Positions 1 through 14,004 are shown, counted from the first letter of the stretch. The stretch: 64,000 nt of DNA from Neocallimastix lanati (nom. inval.) (GCA_016946835.1 JACVTC010000058.1:277001-341000), one strand, 5' to 3'. A program made the numbers and translations. Notes: generated by a model from the sequence alone, not told the origin.

Positions 1-1474
1 AAAGATTAATTATTTTTTTTTTTATTTTTTTATAAACTTTTATATATTTTATTATAATTAATAATCAATTAGTATTGTATTCTATGGTTGTATTTAATTA
101 TTTAATAGGTGATTTACAACCATATATATATAAATATATAGAGGTATAATTCTTTTTTATAATTAAATTAATTTTATTTTAATATATATTATTTTATTGA
201 TATATTAAAAAATAACATTTTCCGATTTGATCTAGTATTCTTTAATATATGATATGATATATTATTGCTATTTAATTATTTAATAGCTAATATATATAAC
301 AATAATTATTTTATTTTATATATTTATATATATTTATTTATTATTTGTTATAAGGGTTAATATAGAATAAAATAATGATAAAAATATTAAAATTGTAACA
401 TTTATTTTTATAATTGTAAAATTGTTATTAGTAAATTATTTAATATTATTTATTTATGTTTTTTTTTTTTTTAAAAAACTTTCATATTAATTTAATAATT
501 CAGTAATAGATAATTTTAATATAATTAATTTTTGAACCTATTTATTATTTATAATATTTACAGGTATAGATAATAAAATAAAGTAATTTGAATTATATAT
601 AAATACCAAATAATTTTTCTTTTTTTTTTTTCTTCTTTTTTTTTTTTTTTTTACTACACACTTTTTTTATTTAATAAAGGAAGCAAGTAAAAAATATATA
701 TAAAAAAACGATAGTAATATTTTTAATAAATATTATTTATTTTAGCACATCTTATATACTATAAAATTTATTATAAATTTATTTTAGAATAAATTTTTTA
801 TTCATAATAATTTTAATAATTATTTTTTAAACTTAATTAAAATAGAATATAATGTAAGTAGAATTTATTTATGTATTATTTTTTTTTGTTTTGGAAAAGA
901 GTATTGAATTGTAAAAATAATTATAGAATTAATATATATAGACGAAATAATTGAAATAGATGTATTTCTTTAATTAGCAGTGTAAAATAAATGGCATTGA
1001 AAGAAAAATAAAATTGCAGCAATAAAATTAAAAATAATTGTTTAATAATAATATTTTATATAAAAAGATAAAAATATTAAAAGATAGAAATAAAAATGTT
1101 GGAAATATAAAGTAATGTGAGAATTTGTTACAAAAAAAAAAAAAAAAAGAAATATTTTTAAATTTTGAATAAAGAAATGGGTAATAAAAAATAGTTTTTA
1201 TTGTTGAAAGAGATTTTATCTTTTAAAAAGAAAAACCTATTAAATATGTATGAAAAAAAAAGAGATTTAATATTGAAAGAAGCAATATTTTATTTATTTA
1301 TTTTTTTTTTTATATTTAATATTAAAAAAAATAGTAAAAAAGGTGTAACAATGAAAAAAATTACTATTCATTTTATTAATATTATTAAAAATAATATAAT
1401 TTAATAACAATATGTTTTTATTTTTTATTTATTTTTTGTATATATAAAAATAATATTCGATAGTTATATCAAAA
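1..1474. other. AT-rich upstream intergenic DNA
   Basis: Nearly pure A/T with poly(T) and poly(A) runs (for example about 618-650 and 1132-1149). I see no coding island or RNA gene. The last few hundred bases must hold the promoter and leader of the inositol-phosphate synthase gene that starts at 1475, but no specific motif is recognisable. A short frame at 1201-1404 begins with TTG and is all K/I/N/F, as expected by chance at this composition. Confidence 0.7.
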
Positions 1475-3001
1475 ATGACTTCTTTCAAGGTTCAATCTGA
1501 CAATGTTAAGTACACTGATGACGCTATCATCTCTACTTACGTTTACCAAGACACTAGAGTTGAAAAGAAGGAAGGTGAACCTTTAATTGTTAAGCCAATT
1601 GAAGAAACCTATATGTTCAAGACTGAAACTAAGATTCCAAAGTTAGGTCTTATGCTTATTGGTTGGGGTGGTAACAATGGTACTACTACGACCGCTGGTA
1701 TTCTTGCTAACCGTCACAAGTACACCTGGCAAACTAGAAATGGTACTCAAACCTCTAACTACTTCGGTTCTGTCACTCAATCTTCTACTTTAAAGATTGG
1801 TGTTGATGAAAATGGCCAAGATGTCTTCATTCCATTCCACGAAATTCTTCCAATGGTTAACCCAAATGATATTGTTGTCGGTGGTTGGGATATCAGTTCT
1901 CTTAATATGGGTGATGCTATGCGTCGTGCTAAGGTTCTCGAACCAGATCTTCAAAACCAACTTTACGATGAAATGTCCAAGTTAAAGCCACTTCCAGCTC
2001 CATACTACCCATCTTTCATTGCTGCTAACCAAAAGGATAGAGCTGACAATGTTCTTAAGGGTACTAAGCAAGATAACTTAGATGAAATCCGTAAGCACAT
2101 CAGAGATTTCAAGAAGGACAATGAATTAGATAAGGTTGTTGTTCTTTGGACTGCTAACACTGAACGTTACGCTGATATCCTTAAGGGTGTTAACGATACT
2201 GCTGATAACCTTCTTAACGCTGTTAAAAACAACCATGAAGAAGTTTCTCCATCTACTATCTTTGCTCTTGCTTCTATCTTAGAAAAGACTCCATTCATTA
2301 ACGGTTCTCCACAAAACACTCTTGTTCCAGGTGTTATTGATTTAGCTATTCGTGAAAACGTTTACATTGGTGGTGATGATTTCAAGAGTGGTCAAACTAA
2401 GATGAAGTCCGTTATGGTCGATTTCTTAGTTAACGCTGGTATTAAGCCAATTTCTATCACTAGTTACAACCACTTAGGTAACAATGATGGTAGAAACCTT
2501 TCTGCTCCAGCTCAATTCCGTTCTAAGGAAATTTCTAAGAGTTCTGTTGTTGATGATATGGTTGCTTCCAACAAGATTTTATACAAGGAAGGTGAACACC
2601 CAGATCACGTTATTGTTATTAAGTACACTCCAGCTGTTGGTGATAGTAAGCGTGCTCTTGATGAATACCAAAGTGAAATCTTCATGGGTGGTCGTAACAC
2701 TATCTCCATGCACAACGTTTGTGAAGATTCTCTTCTTGCCGCTCCAATTATTATTGATTTATGTATTCTTACTGAATTAATGACTCGTATTACTTGGAAG
2801 AGACCAGAAGATGCTGAATTCAAGAAATTCCACTCTGTTCTTTCTGTTCTTTCTTACTTATTAAAGGCTCCAGTTGTTCCAGAAGGTACTCCAGTTATTA
2901 ACGCTTTATCTAAGCAACGTAAATGTATGGAAAACATCTTCAGAGCTTGTGTTGGTTTACCACCACAAAATGATATGATGTTAGAATCAAAGGCTTTCTA
3001 A
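1475..3001 (+). CDS. INO1: Inositol-3-phosphate synthase
   Basis: Converts glucose-6-phosphate to 1D-myo-inositol-3-phosphate with NAD as transient oxidant. This is the committed step of inositol and phosphatidylinositol synthesis in the cytosol. The 508-residue product is close to the usual fungal length. The NAD-binding glycine-rich loop [10 protein letters not shown] starts at residue 63. Family-conserved blocks [14 protein letters not shown] (299-312) and [10 protein letters not shown] (330-339) are present, as is the C-terminal stretch [16 protein letters not shown]. The ATG at 1475 is chosen because it follows an A-rich leader and gives a normal N-terminus; the product ends with TAA at 2999-3001. 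The gene has no intron. It uses a restricted, C/G-ending codon set (AAG, AAC, TTC, GGT, GCT) unlike the surrounding DNA, which I take as a sign of high expression. No defect seen. Confidence 0.97.
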   Translation: MTSFKVQSDNVKYTDDAIISTYVYQDTRVEKKEGEPLIVKPIEETYMFKTETKIPKLGLMLIGWGGNNGTTTTAGILANRHKYTWQTRNGTQTSNYFGSVTQSSTLKIGVDENGQDVFIPFHEILPMVNPNDIVVGGWDISSLNMGDAMRRAKVLEPDLQNQLYDEMSKLKPLPAPYYPSFIAANQKDRADNVLKGTKQDNLDEIRKHIRDFKKDNELDKVVVLWTANTERYADILKGVNDTADNLLNAVKNNHEEVSPSTIFALASILEKTPFINGSPQNTLVPGVIDLAIRENVYIGGDDFKSGQTKMKSVMVDFLVNAGIKPISITSYNHLGNNDGRNLSAPAQFRSKEISKSSVVDDMVASNKILYKEGEHPDHVIVIKYTPAVGDSKRALDEYQSEIFMGGRNTISMHNVCEDSLLAAPIIIDLCILTELMTRITWKRPEDAEFKKFHSVLSVLSYLLKAPVVPEGTPVINALSKQRKCMENIFRACVGLPPQNDMMLESKAF

Positions 3002-4064
3002 ATGTCTTAAAAATTAAAGAAAAAAGTAAAAAAAAAAAAAAAAAGACAAAATAAAATAAAAAAAATGACGTAAGAAAAAAATGATTTCTTATTTTTAATT
3101 ATTAATTTTTATTTTATTTAAAAAGTTTTTTTTTTTTTTATACTTTTTTCTGAAGTTCATATTTATTTTAATTATATCTATATATTTTTAATTTTAATTT
3201 TTTTTATAATTATCCATGGTTCTATAAAATAGAATTAAAAAGGAAAAAAAAAAAAAAAGAAAATGTTAATTATTATGGATATAATTAAAGTATCTTAACC
3301 CTTTTAATCCCTTGATAAAAAAAATTAAAAAAGTTTTTTTTAACATAGAATTATAGATCATGACACGTTCTTATCCAATTTTTTTTTTTTTTTTTAAAAA
3401 AATATATTATTAAAAAAAAAACAATCATCATAAAATTAAACTAAAATCATTTTATTAATCTTATAAATAATAATTTAATACATAATATCTCATACCATTA
3501 AATTAATTAAACATTTTAAAACACATTGTAAAAAACAAAATAAAACAAAATTTAGAATATTTTTTATTTGCTTAAAAAAAAAATTTAATAAAAAATTTTT
3601 AAGAAAAAAATATTTTTAAAGTATTTTTTTTTTTATTCTCATTTTTATTATTTTTTTTTATATCCATTTAAAAAAAAAAAAATTAGTATTATATTTATAT
3701 AATAATCCTTTTATTATTGTCCATCCCCAAAAGTTGAATTAAGAAATAATATTAATAATAATAATAATAATATATAAAGAAAAAAAAAAAAAAAAGATAA
3801 TATAGAAATGTAAGTAAGAATTTTAGAACAGAAAGCATTTCAGAATTTGTTATTATTATTATTTTTTTCTTTTTATTTTTTTGTATTTCATAAAATAACC
3901 CTTATTATTTTTATATTTAATCTATGTATATTATAACAAGAACTATTTTATAAAATTACCTCTAAAATTAAAAATAAAAACAAGATAAAAAAATAAATAA
4001 AAAATAAAGATAAAAAAAAATTTTTTTTTAAATATTTATAAAATATATATATACATTATATACA
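3002..4064. other. AT-rich intergenic DNA
   Basis: The 3' flank of INO1. It consists of poly(A)/poly(T) tracts and short AAT runs, with no coding composition on either strand. Transcription termination signals cannot be singled out in sequence this A/T-rich. Confidence 0.6.
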
Positions 4065-4100
4065 ATGAAATATCTAATGGAATTATCTACCAATTTTTCT

Positions 4101-5045
4101 TTATTCATTTCTTATTTTTTATTTTATTTTATTTTATTTTATTTTATTTTATTTTATTTTATTTTATTTTATTTTATTTTATTTTATTTTATTTTATTTT
4201 ATTTTATTTTATTTTATTTTATTTTATTTTATTTTATTTTATTTTATTTTATTTTATTTTATTTAATCTGTACTTTATATTCATATTTCAACTATTTATT
4301 TTATTTTATTTTATTTTATTTTATTTTATTTTATTTTATTTTATTTTATTTTATTTTATTTTATTTTATTTTATTTTATTTTATTTTATTTTATTTTATT
4401 TTATTAAATCTATACTTATATTTATATTTCTACTATTTATTTTATTTTATTTTATTTTATTTTATTTTATTAAATCTGTACTTATATTTATATTTCTACT
4501 ATTTATTTTATTTTATTTTATTTTATTTTATTTTATTTTATTAAATCTGTACTAATATTTATATTTCTACTATTTATTTTATTTTATTTTATTTTATTTT
4601 ATTTTATTTTATTAAATCTGTACTTATATTTATATTTCTACTATTTATTTTATTTTATTTTATTTTATTAAATCTGTACTTATATTTATATTTCTACTAT
4701 TTATTTTATTTTATTTTATTTTATTTTATTAAATCTGTACTAATATTTATATTTCTACTATTTATTTTATTTTATTTTATTTTTTTTTATTTTATTAAAT
4801 CTGTACTTATATTTATATTTCTACTATTTATTTTATTTTATTTTATTTTATTTTATTTTATTTAATTTTATTTTATTTTATTTTATTTTATTTTATTTAA
4901 TTTTATTTTATTTTATTTTATTTTATTTTATTTTATTTTATTTTATTTTATTTTATTTTATTTTATTAAATCTGTACTTATATTTATATTTCTACTATTT
5001 ATTTTATTTTATTTTATTTTATTTTATTTTATTTTATTATTATTT
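4101..5045 (+). repeat. ATTTT pentanucleotide array with a repeated 34-nt insert
   Basis: Long uninterrupted runs of TTTTA/ATTTT are broken about nine times by a conserved insert of 34-35 nt beginning AATCTGTACT and ending CTACTATTTA (from about 4265, 4405, 4471, 4543, 4615, 4673, 4732, 4797 and 4969). The first insert has a variant form containing TATTCATATTTCAACTATTT; the later ones form a second homogeneous variant. The array is therefore a compound minisatellite whose higher-order unit is an ATTTT run plus the insert. The long LFYFI-type open frame across it (4065-4544) is a by-product of a 5-nt repeat with no stop in that frame. It is not called as a gene. Confidence 0.9.
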
Positions 5046-5189
5046 TTTTTTTTTTATAATAAATTTTAATGTAAATATTATGAAATGCAAAAATAGTTAT
5101 ATATTTATTTTGTTGTGCTTAAAGATTTAATATTACATTGATTTTATTGTTGTTAACTTTTAAATTTTCTTCTATGACAAATTTCTCTT

Positions 5190-6060
5190 ATTGAAATATA
5201 AAGATAAATTTACCTATGTAGCCAAAAAGTAAATTTATCGATGACCTTTTCATTTTATATGGAAAAATTCATCATGTGTTATTAATCATTTCACTAATAA
5301 TATTCCTACTATGTCACATTACTCATGGACTAAAGAATCAAGGACTTTAGATAAGAAATTAAATAGTAAAAATACAAATGAAATTAAAAAGTTTTATTGG
5401 GAAAGAGATGTCTTCAAACCCTTAAAAGTTAAAAAAGCAATTATTTACAAGGAGAATGATTTTGGATTTATTTCAGAAATCAGAAACTTAACATTTCAAT
5501 ATCCTAAGTATCAATTGGGATTCTTTTGGATTTCTCGAATTAGGTGTGGTTTTAAATTTGACATTAGTATTTCCATTAAAAGAAAAATAGTCTCAGAGGA
5601 TTGCCCTAAGTGTTGCCCTTGTTGTGGTGTTAATGTACCTAGCTTTTCTCACTGGATCTTTGCCTGTAAAGAATTGGAAAATTACAGAAATAAATCTTTA
5701 CCTTTTCTAGATGATCTCTTTTTGAAGTTTGCAATGATAATTGAACAAAAATCCTTGGATGTTTCCTTGATTCAGAAAAGAATTATGATAATAATATTTA
5801 TTTATTTTATATCGAGTGCTCTTCTTGGCGGGCGTTCAATATATGAAAAATTTAAAGTTAATGATGGGGAACAAAGACAATTAGTTGACGATATTTTTAA
5901 ACAATTTAAAAATATCATCAACTGTTTAAAAATATCGGCATAAATACTAAATAGTCTAGTTTCGCTCACAGAAATTAGAGAGAGAGTAATTCTCTTAATG
6001 AAAATCTTTTCTGTATTTTCAGGACAGAATTTAATGTACACCACACTATCTATTTTAAAA
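5190..6060 (+). mobile_element. LINE 3'-end relic (5'-truncated copy)
   Basis: Corresponds to the C-terminal part of the LINE protein encoded at 59981-64000. Matching landmarks are the block SWTKESRTL (from about 5323), the segment around FYWERD, and a cysteine cluster CPKCCPCCG followed by HWIFACKEL, equivalent to CPNFCPCCK...HWLIDC in the longer copy. The frame is open from about 5230 to the TAA at 5941-5943. The sequence before that is more decayed. Endonuclease and reverse transcriptase are absent, so this is a typical 5'-truncated insertion. It also shows the end of the family's protein, which lies beyond the window for the long copy. The tail after the stop (5944-6060) is probably LINE 3' UTR. 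Confidence 0.85.
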
Positions 6061-6206
6061 ATGTTACTTCTTTGATTTTATTATTTTAGATTTAAATGGT
6101 GATCATGTTTTATTACACATAGTATACATCACACCGAAATTATTTTTAACTTTTGAACTTATTGTTATTCTTAATTATAATTACATTAAATTTTCTATAA
6201 TTAATT

Positions 6207-6245
<39 letters not shown>

Positions 6246-6440
6246 TTATTGTTTTTTATTTTACTTAATCTTTTACTTAATATCTTATTTTTAATTTTTA
6301 TCTTTAAATTATATAATGTTTTTTTTTTTTAAAAAATGTACATAAAAATATAATTAATAAAGTATTGAAAGTATATTTTCTTCTTAGTCTAAAAAAAAAA
6401 AAAAAAAATTGAAGTTTTCTTGGATTTTTTTAGAATTTCA
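6061..6440. other. AT-rich spacer
   Basis: Poly(T) tract at about 6209-6240 and other A/T runs between the LINE relic and the next coding-like island. Nothing else recognised. Confidence 0.5.
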
Positions 6441-6760
6441 TTAATAACCTTATTATTTTGCAGGGAAGTAAAAAAAAAAAAAATAATAAAATTGCCCTAT
6501 ATTTTCATACATTTTTAGGTTATGAAAAACAAATTAACGAATATATTTATAAACCCCAATTAAGAGAGTCAACATCATACCGATTTAACAAAGAAGAACT
6601 TCTTTTTATTAGTCATTCGAATTCATCTAATATATATTGAAATAATCGCTCTTGATATAATGAATTTATAGAACTTGGTATATGGAAATATTTAGAAGAA
6701 CCAACTTATCTACTTTATATATGTTACTTCTTTGTTGTATTATATCAGAATTTTTTTTTT
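6440..6760 (+). pseudogene. Unidentified decayed coding-like island
   Basis: Composition rises above the background and one frame reads as plausible protein from about 6520, with phrases such as NEYIYKPQLRESTSYRF and NKEELLFISHSNSSN. It is then interrupted by stops at 6638-6640 and again shortly after, but coding-like sequence continues in the same frame (ELGIWKYLEEPTYLL). An AG at about 6517-6518 could be a splice acceptor, but no upstream exon is visible. I do not recognise the family. It could be a host pseudogene or part of a mobile element. Confidence 0.35.
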
Positions 6761-6769
6761 ATATTGTAT

Positions 6770-7486
6770 AGAAATAATTCCAATCACCCCATAATACCAT
6801 AACTACTAGTAAAATTTTCATTAAATTATATTAATTTAAAATTTTGTCAGAAAATATGCATAAATTAATATAGTAATAATAAAATCTAAAACGCTTTTAA
6901 TTGGTGAGGATTATAATATTAAATAGTATTATAAATTTTTTGTATAATACATATATACATATAGTTTATTTGAATAGAATTTAAAATTATTAAAAAAGAG
7001 ACTATTTTTTTTTAAATTTTATTTTTATTAAAAACATCTGTAATTCAATGTAGGTTTTTAAATGAATAAAGTATGTTACTCATAATTATTAATTTATTTT
7101 AGGAAATTGCTTAAAAAATTCATCAATTATAAAAATTAATAAATTTTATAATAATATTTTACTATTATGTTTTAATTTTTTAAAATTTTATATGGGGTTG
7201 AAAAAAAATTTTTTTTATCTTTATTTGGAAACTATTAAATTCATTATTTAATTTAAATTTATAAAACATTCAATAAACTATTATCATTATTCCTACTTTC
7301 ATAAAATTATCAAATTAGATCATTTAAATTTAATAATAGAGATATTAATTTTTACATTTTTATTTTTTATTAAATAAAAATTTTTTTTTTAATCAAATAA
7401 AACTTTTTTAATTGATTAACAGTACCTCAGGTATTTTTTTTTCATTCATTTACATAATTAAGTGTAGATTTTTTATTTTTAAAAAA

Positions 7487-7525
<39 letters not shown>

Positions 7526-8003
7526 ATTATTAATATTGTTATAATTAATTATATCTACTTAACATTTAATTACATTTTTTTAATAATCAATTTTCATCAT
7601 TTAAAAAAAAATAAAAAAAATTTTTTTTTAACTTTATTTGGAAATTATTAAATTTAATTTTTTTTAAATTAAAATTTTGATATTTTATAGAATACATAAA
7701 TATTGATTTGATTAGGAATAAACTTTATTTAATAATAATTATTAAAAGAGAAAGTATGAATATATATTATTACTTTTATACAATTATATACAAAAGTTTT
7801 ATGGCATGATTATAATATATATAATTATTTTTATTACTATTAATTCTTTTTATTTTATATTTTTGAAAATTTTGTCATAATTTCCCGTTAATTCAATTAA
7901 TTGGTAAATAATATATCTATATTATTTATTTTAACTTTATTTTTATATCATTTAAATGTATCTATAATTTTTTTTAAAAAAATACTTTAAAAACTTTCTA
8001 AAA

Positions 8004-8051
<48 letters not shown>

Positions 8052-11000
8052 ATTTAATATAAAAGTTTGATAAAAAAAAAGTATAGATTATTACAAATTT
8101 TAAATTAAACAGAAAATAAAAAAGATTATTCTCTCTTTAAAAATGATAAAAAATCGTTAAATTTTAAAATTTTATTATATAAATATATATAATACACTTA
8201 ATTGCTTATTGGTAGTAATATTCATCAAAAATTATTATTTTGATACTAATGAAAAAAAAAAAGAAATGGAAAAATAAATAAATAAATAATAAATAAGCAA
8301 ATGAATGAATAAATAAGAATATGAAATTAAGAGTATAAAAAATTTTTTTATGTGTATAAAGTATATAATATAACTCTTATGTATAGTACAAACTCTTAAA
8401 CTTTATTTAAACTTAAAAACTTGGTACTTTTTATATGAATTAACATTAAGTAATGATATATTTTAAATACATTTATAATCATATAATCATTCAATTAATT
8501 TATAAAATATAGTTATAAATTTTATAATATCAATTCTAGTTTATATAATTCAAGTTTATCAATCATTAATAGATAAATAAAAAGCACTAATACTATTAAT
8601 TAAAAAAAAATTATTAAGCTTTAAAAAAGAATGTAAAGTTTTTAAAAGTAAAATGTTTTTGACTTTAAAATATGGTTACTAATAAATAAAGTTTTATAGG
8701 AAATATAGTTTATTTTTTATTATTTATTTAAGTAAAATTGACTTTTTATTTAATATTAATATTTAGTATGTATTCATTATTGTAAAAATCAAAAAAAAAA
8801 AAAAAAAAAAAAAAACGGTTCACTGTAAAAGATAAAAGAATTAAATATTATTTTAAATAGTAAATTGTTTTATATTATAATATGTAAAATATATATATAA
8901 TAGTAAATATTATATATTTAACAATAATATAATAATAAACAAAATAAATAATGAATGAATAAATAAACACCTAAATAAATAACTAACTAAATAAATTAAC
9001 AAATTAATAACTATTTAGGTAAATAAATAACTAAATAACTAAATAAATAATATATAAATAAATAAGAAAGTAAGCAAATAAACTAAAAATTAAATAAATA
9101 ACTAAACTAAGTAAGTATGTTAAATAATAATTAATAAATTAATAAATAGATAAAAAATAAATAAATAAATAAATAAATATAAATAAATAAATAAATGTAT
9201 AAATAAATAATTTTATATTTAATTAAAAAATATAAAATATGGAAGTGAAATGTATTATATCTATATTTAAATTAATATAAAAATATATTTTATTTTAATA
9301 TTATCATATTTATAATTAATTTATTTTATATTTATATTTGCATTATATTGTATTTATATTTATATTTATATTTTAATTATATTTGATTATTTAAATTTTT
9401 AAAAAATTTCTTTATATTTATATTATATGAATAAATATAGTATTAATATAATCATTCAATTGATATAATATTAAGTATAATAATTAATAAAAAAAAAAAA
9501 ATATATATATATATATATAAAATATAAAAAATATATAAAACTATGAATAAAATTAATATGTTTTATGATATAAACTTTTATTTATTTATATTTATTAATA
9601 GTATAAATGAATATATTTATCTTATAATATATTAGATTTATATTTTTAATTTATTCATAATTATATTTTTTTTATTAATTCTTTAAAAATCATCTTTTTT
9701 TTTATTTTAAATTTTTAAAAAAAAATTTCCTTATATTTTAATAGACTTTTATATATTTTGGAAAGCAAAAAGAACTTTTGAATAACATTATATTAATAAT
9801 TAATAATAAATTTAGTTTTATCACTCTCTATCACTCTCTATTGGTAAAACAAGAACAAACGAACAAATAAATATTATTAATAATAAAAAATAATTGAAAA
9901 ATAATAGTTTTATATTATTGTTCGTATACCATGTATTAATGTAAGAAAAGAAAAGACCATATATAAGATGTGAACTTTTTGAATTATTGAATTTTATTTT
10001 TATTTATTAAAATATATAAATGTAATATATCTATAATAAAATAATAACATAAACAGTTTAAGCAGTATAATAAAGCAAAAAATTAAGGATAAATACTTAA
10101 AATTCTTAATATAAAATAATGAAATAATAAAACTTATAGTAATAAAACTTATAGTGACACTATATGTAAAGTAGTCATAAAACTATTATTTTAGATTAAT
10201 GATTTAAAAGATATTTTTAACTCTGCGTATAATAAAAATTTTGATAAAAATATATATTCAATTTTAAAGATTTTAATAGATGTATTATTGTTTTTATTTT
10301 AAAATTTTATAATTTTTTTTTAAAACTATATTTATATTCGAAATAAATATATTATTATCTTAAGGAATTTATTAACAATTTATATATATATATATATTTT
10401 AAATAGTCGTTGATATATAAAAGAAATCATTATATAAAAGAATAAAAATATTTATTAATTAAACAACAAATATCAATAATATAGATATAATTTTTTATAT
10501 AAAGAATTATTAAATTTTTAATATACTAAAATTCAATACCAAAATCATTTTTGTAAAGAGTACCTTTTTTTTTTTTTTTTTTATATTATCAATATAAATT
10601 CATTCATATAAATTCAATCATTTATTATATAGAAAATACAACAAACAAAGAAAATCTAATTAACTTTATAAATTAATTTTTTATACCAATATTATAAAAT
10701 TATATTAAATAAATATAACAACATATAAAAACTAATATTCAGTATTATCTGTATTTTTTTTTTTTTTTTTCTTATTTTAACAATTTTTAAGCAATATATT
10801 TGTGAGAAATAAATTATTATCAATTAAATATATTTATCGAAAAAAATAGCTATCAATTAATATTAATATCGGAGAAAGAACAATAAAAAGTATAATTATT
10901 AAAGTCAATAATTAATTAAATATTAATACTATATTATTCATTCTAATTTTTGATTGAATGTTCTCAGTATAAGAATTTTAAAAAAATTATTTATTATATC

Positions 11001-11178
11001 AATATACTTATAATTTTTGAATTATATAGTATTATAATTCAAAATTTCAATATTTGAAAATATATTCAAAATTACTTTCTATTATAGTTATTCATTTGTT
11101 TTAATATTTTATTGCTATTATTTTTTTTAATACAATTAATTTATTTAAAGTAAATATATAAAAAAGTTTTTCTTAAAT

Positions 11179-11212
<34 letters not shown>

Positions 11213-11309
11213 TTAATAACAATAACATAATAATCTATATATATAGTGAAAACAAATAAGAAAAAATAAACAATAAATCAATATAAAGTAATATATGATA
11301 TAATAGAAT
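6770..11309. other. Long AT-rich intergenic region
   Basis: About 4.5 kb with no gene-like island on either strand. It contains (TTA)n near 7485-7523, poly(T) at about 8006-8043, poly(A) at about 8791-8815, degenerate TAAA/AAAT tetranucleotide repeats (8270-8320 and 8940-9210), an AT-dinucleotide run near 9501-9518 and small direct repeats (a TATCACTC doublet near 9820). A poly(T)-to-poly(A) switch at about 11179-11211 lies roughly 100 bp before the palmitoyltransferase start and may be a nucleosome-depleted promoter element (inference). Confidence 0.6.
8940..9210. repeat. Degenerate TAAA tetranucleotide repeat
   Basis: Imperfect runs of AAAT/TAAA interrupted by GTAA, CTAA and GAAT variants, ending in a purer stretch near 9160-9200. 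Low-complexity repeat with no coding potential. Confidence 0.7.
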
Positions 11310-12232
11310 ATGGCTTTAACAAATATAAGAAATGAAGAAGAAGGTCAACCTCCCAAAAAATTTAAGATGCCATTTATTATAACGGATAATAAGCAATTTG
11401 CATATGTTAATGTTCGTGAATTTAATAATTGGCGTCGTATTAATGCTTGTCAGAAACCTATAGATATTAGTATGATAATTTTATGGATTACATGGTTTAT
11501 TGCAGTGATAGGATTTTATTCTTTTGTATCCTTTTTCTTTCCAACACCAAATCAAATAGCAGTTTGTATATTTGCTGGTATATTAACTTGTATACAGTTA
11601 GCAACCACATTATATATTATGTTTGTTGAAACTCAAGATCCTGTTGTTCAACAACAAAATAAACCACGTAATCTTGATTATGTTAAAGAAATGGGTGTTC
11701 CAGTAATTGGTCCAGATAACTTCTGTCATATTTGTCAGGTCACTGTTGAACGTAAAACTCGTCATTGTAAACCATGTAATAAATGCGTTGCTGGTTTTGA
11801 TCATCATTGTGTCTATCTTAATACTTGTATTGGAAGTAAAAATTACAGGTAAATAATTTATTAGAAGATTATGAAAAAATTTTATATGCATTTTAATTGT
11901 TAATAAACTTTTTATAACATATATTAATATTAAATATATAAATTATATTAATATTATATATATATATATATATATTTTTTTTAATAAAAAAAAGTGAATT
12001 TATTTTATTAATTTATCTTAGTGCATTCCTTGTACTTTTCTTCGCTGCTTGTTCGCTATACTACTTTATACAATTTTTCACTAATAGAAATCAATTTAAA
12101 GATACTGGTAATTATAATGATGATAGTAAAGAAAAAATTATTTAAAAAAATTTAATGATAGAATTAAAAAAAAAAAATTTTTTTTATTAATATAAATTTA
12201 TCCTTTTTTTATTTTATTTTATTTTATTTTTA

Positions 12233-12320
<88 letters not shown>

Positions 12321-13047
12321 TTATAGTTGAAACTTATTTCTCAACAGGAAAATATGCTCCAATAATATGTGATATTATTTTAATAATATATTGTTTATTC
12401 TGCTTATATGCTTACTTTACTGTATTAGAATTAATTATATTCCATTTTAAACTTTGTAAATAGAAAATATAATTATTTAGTAATTTATTTTAAAATTAAT
12501 TAATTAATTAATAAATAATATATACTTAATATTTTAAAAAAATGTCTGTTTAAAAAAAAAAAAAAAAAAAAAAGGGTTATATAAAATGAAAACTCAAGAA
12601 TATATTAGAAAGAGAGAAGATGATCCAGAATATTTTGAAAACTTAAAATTAAAAACATTATTTAAACAACGTATAATAGAGATTAAAGATAGACAAAAGA
12701 CTAAAAGAAGTAGAAAGAGAGCTAAGAAACAAGTAAGTTTAAAAAAAAAAAATTTTTTTAGTTATATATTAATAGATATAAATACTTTTAATTATTTATT
12801 TTAAAAATAATTTTAAATATAATTTTTTTTCTTAATCATTTATTTAATAATAGTAATAATAAAAATACTAATAATAAATATTAATAATATTAATAATATT
12901 AATTAATATTAATTATAATATAAATGCTATATTTTATTTTATTTTATTTTATTTTATTTTTTTTTTTTAAAAAAAAAATAGAAACAACAAAAGGAAGATA
13001 ATATATCAATTGAAACTGAAGAAGAATCTTATGAATTTAGAGTTTAA
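11310..13047 (+). CDS. DHHC-type protein S-palmitoyltransferase (5 exons)
   Basis: Transfers palmitate to cysteines of target proteins at endomembranes. Exons inferred from GT-AG sites and continuous frame: 11310-11848, 12022-12107, 12327-12455, 12575-12732, 12982-13047. Together these give 978 nt, 325 residues plus stop. The cysteine-rich domain begins [18 protein letters not shown] and ends in the catalytic DHHC at residues 164-167, followed by NTCIG. Two hydrophobic helices precede it (about 53-77 and 83-106) and two follow (from [13 protein letters not shown] and from [15 protein letters not shown]). The fourth exon carries KTQEYI, matching the family's TTxE position but with Lys for the first Thr. 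The tail is strongly basic ([11 protein letters not shown]). Intron 2 holds an ATT microsatellite. Substrates cannot be predicted. Exon joins are inferred without transcript data. Confidence 0.9.
12237..12325 (+). repeat. (ATT)n microsatellite in DHHC intron 2
   Basis: About 28 consecutive ATT units between the second and third exons of the palmitoyltransferase gene, ending just before the TATAG acceptor. Likely polymorphic in length. Confidence 0.85.
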
Positions 13048-13305
13048 TAGTCTTCATTTAAAAAAATTATGTTTTATATATTTATACATACACATTAAAA
13101 CTTTTAATTTTTTTTTAATTTTTTTATATAAAAAAAATTAAAATAATAATAATAATAATAATAAATAAATAAAACAAATTTTATTTATTTAAGTTGCAAC
13201 TATCAATCAAAATATTTTTGAACATTATATATATATATATATATTTTTTTTTTATTTTAACTTATATATTTATTAAATTATATCTTTATTTTTATATTTA
13301 CTTTA

Positions 13306-13338
<33 letters not shown>

Positions 13339-13420
13339 TTTTACATAAAGAAATTTTATTTATATATATACATGTATATACATATATAATTTTATTATAA
13401 ATTTATAAATTTATTCGAAT

Positions 13421-13465
<45 letters not shown>

Positions 13466-13669
13466 TATGTATCAAATAAAAAAATAAAAAAAATTATTAT
13501 ATATACCTGAAAATAAAATATATATTATCCATGATATATATAAATTATTAATTTTAACAAAATTTAAATAAAAATATATTACAATTATAATAAAAATTAT
13601 AAAACTACTTATTATTATATTATTATTATTTTATATAAAAATTAATTAAATAAAAGTTGAAAATTATAT

Positions 13670-13708
<39 letters not shown>

Positions 13709-13940
13709 TATATATTTATTAAAATATTTAATAAATATATTGGATGATTGATTTATTAATATTTATTTATTTATACATTTTATAATTTTATAGTTAGAAA
13801 CTATTGCTTCTAACGTACTTTAATAATAATATTATATTATATAATATATAATATTTTATTTCATGTATTTTATTTTTTAATTTTCATTTTAATTGTTTAA
13901 TTTTATTATTATTATAAATTAAATAAAGTTATTTTCAAAG

Positions 13941-13979
<39 letters not shown>

Positions 13980-14004
13980 ATAATTTATAATATTTGATAT
14001 TTAT
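13048..14004. other. Convergent intergenic region between DHHC and receptor genes
   Basis: Separates the 3' ends of two convergent genes. It contains (AT)n, (ATT)n near 13314-13336, long poly(T) at about 13421-13462 and 13671-13706, and a small perfect hairpin with 7-bp arms GTTAGAA (13793-13799) and TTCTAAC (13808-13814). The stretch after about 13733 begins the duplicated segment shared with 20368 onward, although about 190 bp here (roughly 13790-13980) is absent from the other copy. Confidence 0.55.

Noticed and set aside
1201-1404. 67-residue frame upstream of INO1
   Set aside because: Starts with TTG, and its composition is what random A/T-rich DNA gives. A leader peptide role cannot be supported.
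4065-4544. 159-residue frame rich in L, F, Y and I
   Set aside because: It is a by-product of the ATTTT pentanucleotide array, whose repeat lacks stops in that frame. Residues cycle with the repeat.
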